Part shown: positions 14,156 to 17,192 of the stretch, piece after piece
How positions within the stretch are numbered: the first letter of the stretch is position 1
Layout of the letters: each line of letters opens with the position of its first letter
Assembly (NCBI GenBank): GCA_964385195.1
Contig: CAYLOC010000053.1
Location: forward strand, 1-17,192
DNA length: 17,192 nt
Reading direction: 5' to 3'
Source of the DNA: CAYLOC01 sp964385195
GTDB taxonomy: Bacteria; Actinomycetota; Actinomycetes; Propionibacteriales; Nocardioidaceae
Translations under genes and position numbers: made by a program
Notes under the pieces: model-generated
Database searches by the model: none
Told to the model about the DNA's origin: nothing
What the model saw: the letters and a program-made list of their open reading frames with translations, nothing else

Positions 14156-14848
14156 TTACGGCCGCTCCGGCAGGTGCTTCAGCGCCTCGCGTACCGACAG
14201 CGGCGCGAGGCTGCTCCGGTGGCCTTCGACGAAGTCCCACACCCATCGTGGTGCGGTCCGGGCGTAGTCCCGCAGTGCCCAGCCGATCGCTTTTCGGATG
14301 AAGAACGCACCGTCGGCGCTGTTGACCAGCACCGCGTCGGCCAGGAGCACGGCGTCGGTGTCGTGTTTGTGCTGCAGCTGGCACAGGATCGCTACCCGGC
14401 GTACCCACATGTCCTCGGCCCCGGACCAGGCGCGCATGGCCGGAGTGACGGCGGTGCGGTGCTGCCGCAGCACGTCCCCGACGCGGTGGGCGACCTCGTC
14501 GACGACGTCCCACCACGCCGAGGTCCGCGCAAGGTAGCGGTACAGGTCGAGGGAGTCCGGGGTCTGGTAAGCCAACGCCGAGGGGTGTCCGCACAGTGCC
14601 AACCCGGCGTACCACTCCTCCCTGTGGCGGGCATCGTCGAAGAGGGCGCGGACGGTCGACTCCCACTCCTCGCGGCTCCTCGGCGGTGTGGCGGTGAAGA
14701 TCGACCGGCAGGCCCTGCGCACCTGCGGGACCGGCACGCCGTAGAACGGCAGCGCCGACTTCATGTACGCCTGCATCTTCGGCGCCCGCTCGGGGTCGGC
14801 CAGCTCCGCCAGCGCACTGCGCACCTCGTCGACGAGCCGACTGCTCAT
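14156..14848 (-). CDS. AlkD-like DNA alkylation repair protein
   Basis: Probable HEAT-repeat DNA glycosylase that excises cationic alkylated bases (N3-/N7-alkylpurines) without base flipping. The 230-aa protein keeps the AlkD motif AWWDVVDEVA, with W113 and D117 matching the W/D pair of Bacillus cereus AlkD, and an Arg in MWVRRVAI (150-151) near the third key residue. AFFIRKAIGWALRDYA is a family hallmark. ATG at 14848 fits the usual length. No clear ribosome site precedes it, and TAGCCT (14857-14862) ends 8 nt upstream, so the mRNA may be leaderless. Divergent from the phosphotransferase gene with 33 bp between start codons. No LexA box seen. Confidence 0.88.
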   Translation of the reverse strand: MSSRLVDEVRSALAELADPERAPKMQAYMKSALPFYGVPVPQVRRACRSIFTATPPRSREEWESTVRALFDDARHREEWYAGLALCGHPSALAYQTPDSLDLYRYLARTSAWWDVVDEVAHRVGDVLRQHRTAVTPAMRAWSGAEDMWVRRVAILCQLQHKHDTDAVLLADAVLVNSADGAFFIRKAIGWALRDYARTAPRWVWDFVEGHRSSLAPLSVREALKHLPERP

Positions 14849-14881
14849 GGCGAGGGAGGCTACCCGTTCTACCGTGACCGG

Positions 14882-15886
14882 GTGGACGCAGGAGTGCAGC
14901 CGGCCGACTGGCCGAAGGTATGGTCCTCGCGGCAGTGGCGCACCGGGGCCGAGGTGTGGGTACGCCGGGAGCTGGCCCGGCGCGGCATGGCCGTCACCGG
15001 CGAGGTCACCCAGCCGCGCATCCGGTTCTGGTCCACCCAGCTCGTCTTTCCGACCGACCACGGCCCGGTGTGGTTCAAGGAGAACAACCCCGGCCAGCGA
15101 TTCGAGGCGGCGGTGCTGGCAACGCTCGCGGAGCTCGCTCCCACTCAGGTCGTCGCCCCCCTCGCGACAGATCCCGAACGCGGCTGGCTTCTGACGACCG
15201 ACCATGGCAACACCGTGGCGGCCATGCAGTCCCCCGACGAGGCGATGTGGACCCAGGTACTCGGTGAGTACGCCGACCTGCAACAACGGGTTGCCAGGCA
15301 CGGGGAGGCTCTGCAGAACGCCGGACTGGAACGGCTCACGCCTGATGTCGCCGTTACCAGACTGGAACAGGTGTTGGCGGAGATAACCGGTCTCGCCGAC
15401 AAGGACCCTCTCCATCTGAGCCAGGGCGCCGCTCAGCGAGTCGCGCGTCAGCTGCCGCGGCTGCGCGCCGCAGCAGACTCATTGGCTGCCGGCCCGGTGC
15501 CGATGTCGCTGGAACACAACGACCTGCACCCCGGTAACGCGTTCGTGCCCCGGCCAGGAGAATCACAGGTGCGGTTCTTCGACTTCGGGGATGCCATCTG
15601 GGGCCACCCGTTCTCCTCTCTCTATGTCGCGATCTCGGTGATGGGCGAGCAGTGGGGCACCACCACGGACGACCCGCGGATACAGCGTGCGGTCGCCGCC
15701 TACCTGGAAGCATGGGACGGGTTCGGCGATCACACCCAACTCCGGCGGCTGGCGGACCTCGCCGTACAGCTCGCGCCGATCCAGCGCTTCTGGTCCTGGT
15801 ACCGGCTCCTGCGTTGGACATCCGGGCCAGCGGTGGCCCACTACGCCCCGTACGCCATGCGGTGGCTGGACGAGTTGTCCGCGTGA
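14882..15886 (+). CDS. APH-fold phosphotransferase (aminoglycoside phosphotransferase family), substrate unknown
   Basis: Kinase-like enzyme of 334 aa in the APH/choline-kinase superfamily. Visible elements are a possible ATP-binding lysine in VWFKEN (K66), the catalytic motif EHNDLHPGN (D214, N219), and the metal-binding DFG (D234-G236) in FFDFGDAIWGHPF. C-terminal helices carry many Trp residues (QRFWSWYRLLRW). Such proteins phosphorylate aminoglycosides, small metabolites or sugars; nothing here shows antibiotic resistance. GTG at 14882 is chosen because coding on the opposite strand ends just before it. A GTG at 14894 with AGGAG touching it is possible. TACCGT ends 6 nt before 14882, which would make it leaderless. 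Divergent from the alkD-like gene. Confidence 0.82.
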   Translation: MDAGVQPADWPKVWSSRQWRTGAEVWVRRELARRGMAVTGEVTQPRIRFWSTQLVFPTDHGPVWFKENNPGQRFEAAVLATLAELAPTQVVAPLATDPERGWLLTTDHGNTVAAMQSPDEAMWTQVLGEYADLQQRVARHGEALQNAGLERLTPDVAVTRLEQVLAEITGLADKDPLHLSQGAAQRVARQLPRLRAAADSLAAGPVPMSLEHNDLHPGNAFVPRPGESQVRFFDFGDAIWGHPFSSLYVAISVMGEQWGTTTDDPRIQRAVAAYLEAWDGFGDHTQLRRLADLAVQLAPIQRFWSWYRLLRWTSGPAVAHYAPYAMRWLDELSA

Positions 15887-15888
15887 CG

Positions 15889-15910
15889 GTCCGCCGCTGC
15901 CGTAGCGGAC
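15889..15910 (+). terminator. Stem-loop after the phosphotransferase gene
   Basis: Arms GTCCGC (15889-15894) and GCGGAC (15905-15910) around a 10-nt loop, beginning 2 nt after the TGA. No T-tract follows. Confidence 0.4.
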
Positions 15911-15970
15911 AGGTCGCAGGCTGCACCCGCAAACTTCCGGATTCGCTAGCAGGCGATGACGCCGATGCCG

Positions 15971-16033
15971 TAACCTTCTGTCCCGGATGACCGATACCTA
16001 ACGTATGAGAATGTAAACTAGGACGGGGGAATT
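15971..16033 (+). promoter_or_regulatory. AT-richer promoter region of the secreted propeller gene
   Basis: This stretch is more AT-rich than its surroundings and holds several TAnnnT hexamers (TAACCT 15971-15976, TAACGT 15999-16004, TAAACT 16014-16019). TAACGT has TTCTGT 17 bp upstream. GGGGGA just before the GTG is the ribosome site, and a similar GGGGGAA precedes the M15 peptidase gene. Which hexamer is used cannot be told. Confidence 0.35.
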
Positions 16034-17188
16034 GTGCGGATTCGTTCTCTTGGTGCGGGCCTTGTGGCCGCGACTATCGCCTTGACTGGAGGGGTGGCAA
16101 GCAGCGCCAGCGCCGACGACGGCGCTGTACCGCCTCCTCCACCGAACAATCAACAAGCCAGACCGGAGGGCGTTCGGGCTCAGCCTGCAAAGCTGACGTG
16201 GCCGATCTTGCCCCGTACGCGACTGCGGGGTTTCCCGGACAGCGACGGGCCCACGTCCATCGCCGTCAACGGTAAGGGCACCCGTGCCTATGTGCTCGGA
16301 CCCACACAGATGGTGAAACTGAACATCACACCCAAACACCCGAAAGTCCTGGGACGGTCCGGCCGGGTCTTCGGAGACAAGATCGTCGCCAATCCCAAAC
16401 ACGGTGTGGCCTACGTCAAGGGCAAGAACAACCAACGGCTGAAGGTCGCCATCGTGTGGCCAAAACATGCCAAGGTTGTCCGCACCATCCGCTACAACTG
16501 CGGCTACTGGTGTGGCATGGCCGACATCGCGATGAGCCACGGGGGTCACTTCCTGCTGGTGGGATACTTCGGACCGCTCCACAACCGCCTGGACATCTAC
16601 TCGTTGGCTCATCCGAAGAAGCCGAAACGGATCGCAAGGAAGCGCATCGGCGTCGAACCCGACAGCATCGCGGTCAGCCCGAACGGCGACACCGTCGTCA
16701 TCGAGGGGCTCGACGACAACCTTGACATCATGTACACGGTGTTAGACATCAGCAAACGCAGGCACCCCAAGATCATTAAGCGTCGGACTGGCCTGCCGTT
16801 CAACTACACGGGACCGGTCGCGGCACGGTACGGCAACAAGCACTTCTACCTCACCGGTCAACGAGGTGCCAGAGTCTTCGTCGCGGACTACTCGGTCAAG
16901 AAGAACAGGGTTACCCGTACCAAGCGCCTGATGACGATGGGGGGCGACCTCAACGGTGCCGACACGACCCACAAGGGTGGTTGGCTCTACATCACCGACG
17001 ACAACAACAAGATTTGCGTCGTGGGCACCAAGCGGCTCCGCAAGAGGTTCTGTCACGCCGGGTTTGATCACCCGGCCGGTGTCGCCGTGTCCCATGCGGG
17101 GAAGTCCCACAATCGCGCCTACTTCCCAGATGGTGACTACTTCACCTACAAGGCCTGGCTCAACGTGCTAGGGAGAGTGCACCGGTAG
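16034..17188 (+). CDS. Secreted, basic beta-propeller-like protein of unknown function
   Basis: Exported protein, 384 aa. GTG at 16034 follows GGGGGA closely and opens a signal peptide: RIR, a hydrophobic run, then ASA with likely cleavage after residue 27. A Pro-rich linker (PPPPPNNQQ) follows. The body has repeated strands of YVTN/lactonase-propeller style: GPTSIAVNGKGTRAYVLG, DIAMSHGGHFLLVGYF, DSIAVSPNGDTVVIEG, GADTTHKGGWLYITDDN and GVAVSHAGKSHNRAYF. The product is strongly Lys/Arg-rich (PKKPKRIARKR, TKRLRKRFC). Two cysteine pairs (C156/C160, C328/C340) could form disulfides. No catalytic motif is recognised. A role at the cell wall is a guess from charge and export. The stop lies 4 bp before the window end, so operon partners cannot be judged. 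Confidence 0.75.
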   Translation: MRIRSLGAGLVAATIALTGGVASSASADDGAVPPPPPNNQQARPEGVRAQPAKLTWPILPRTRLRGFPDSDGPTSIAVNGKGTRAYVLGPTQMVKLNITPKHPKVLGRSGRVFGDKIVANPKHGVAYVKGKNNQRLKVAIVWPKHAKVVRTIRYNCGYWCGMADIAMSHGGHFLLVGYFGPLHNRLDIYSLAHPKKPKRIARKRIGVEPDSIAVSPNGDTVVIEGLDDNLDIMYTVLDISKRRHPKIIKRRTGLPFNYTGPVAARYGNKHFYLTGQRGARVFVADYSVKKNRVTRTKRLMTMGGDLNGADTTHKGGWLYITDDNNKICVVGTKRLRKRFCHAGFDHPAGVAVSHAGKSHNRAYFPDGDYFTYKAWLNVLGRVHR

Positions 17189-17192
17189 GGGC

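Noticed and set aside
14882..15886. Calling the phosphotransferase an aminoglycoside resistance gene
   Set aside because: Only the general APH fold motifs are visible. Chromosomal members act on many substrates, and no resistance context is present.

Overview
The window is part of a high-GC actinobacterial chromosome. Nearly every gene between 1 and 14.85 kb lies on the minus strand. Read in the direction of transcription the order is alkD-like, pdxS, a DUF6891-like gene, pdxT, MerR-VOC, VOC, yebC, ruvC-ruvA-ruvB, yajC-secD-secF-apt, an M15 peptidase gene, and rel. The core (pdxS..pdxT-yebC..ruvCAB..yajC-secD-secF..apt-rel) matches the block known from Mycobacterium tuberculosis and other Actinobacteria. 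GTG starts, ATGA/TGATG overlaps and apparently leaderless genes also fit. The family or genus cannot be fixed from this sequence.

Layout. 1-1027: 5' part of rel (stringent response), cut by the window edge. 1128-2987: a secreted zinc peptidase with its own upstream region, wedged between apt and rel. 3120-7061: tightly coupled yajC-secD-secF-apt; a 100-N assembly gap (6108-6207) falls in the Pro-rich linker of secD. 7321-9560: ruvC-ruvA-ruvB (Holliday-junction processing) behind a near-perfect actinobacterial LexA box at 9596-9611. 9747-10508: yebC/TACO1-type gene followed by a long stem-loop. 10573-11815: a MerR regulator fused to a VOC domain, translationally coupled to a stand-alone VOC protein. 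This pair lies between two identical, same-orientation 45-bp palindromic repeats. 11909-14019: pdxS, DUF6891-like gene and pdxT (PLP synthase) as an overlapping operon. 14156-14848 and 14882-15886: a divergent pair, an AlkD-like DNA alkylation repair protein and an APH-fold phosphotransferase, with only 33 bp between start codons. 16034-17188: a secreted, strongly basic beta-propeller-like protein.

The most interesting part is the accessory insert between pdxT and yebC. It consists of the MerR-VOC/VOC pair, a MerR-type promoter with a 19-bp spacer that predicts a leaderless mRNA, and the two identical palindromes that bound it. Each palindrome directly follows a stop codon. Other points are the LexA box of ruvCAB, the unknown gene inside the PLP-synthase operon, and the M15 peptidase with an extra C-terminal domain between apt and rel. 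No tRNA, rRNA, CRISPR array or transposase was seen.
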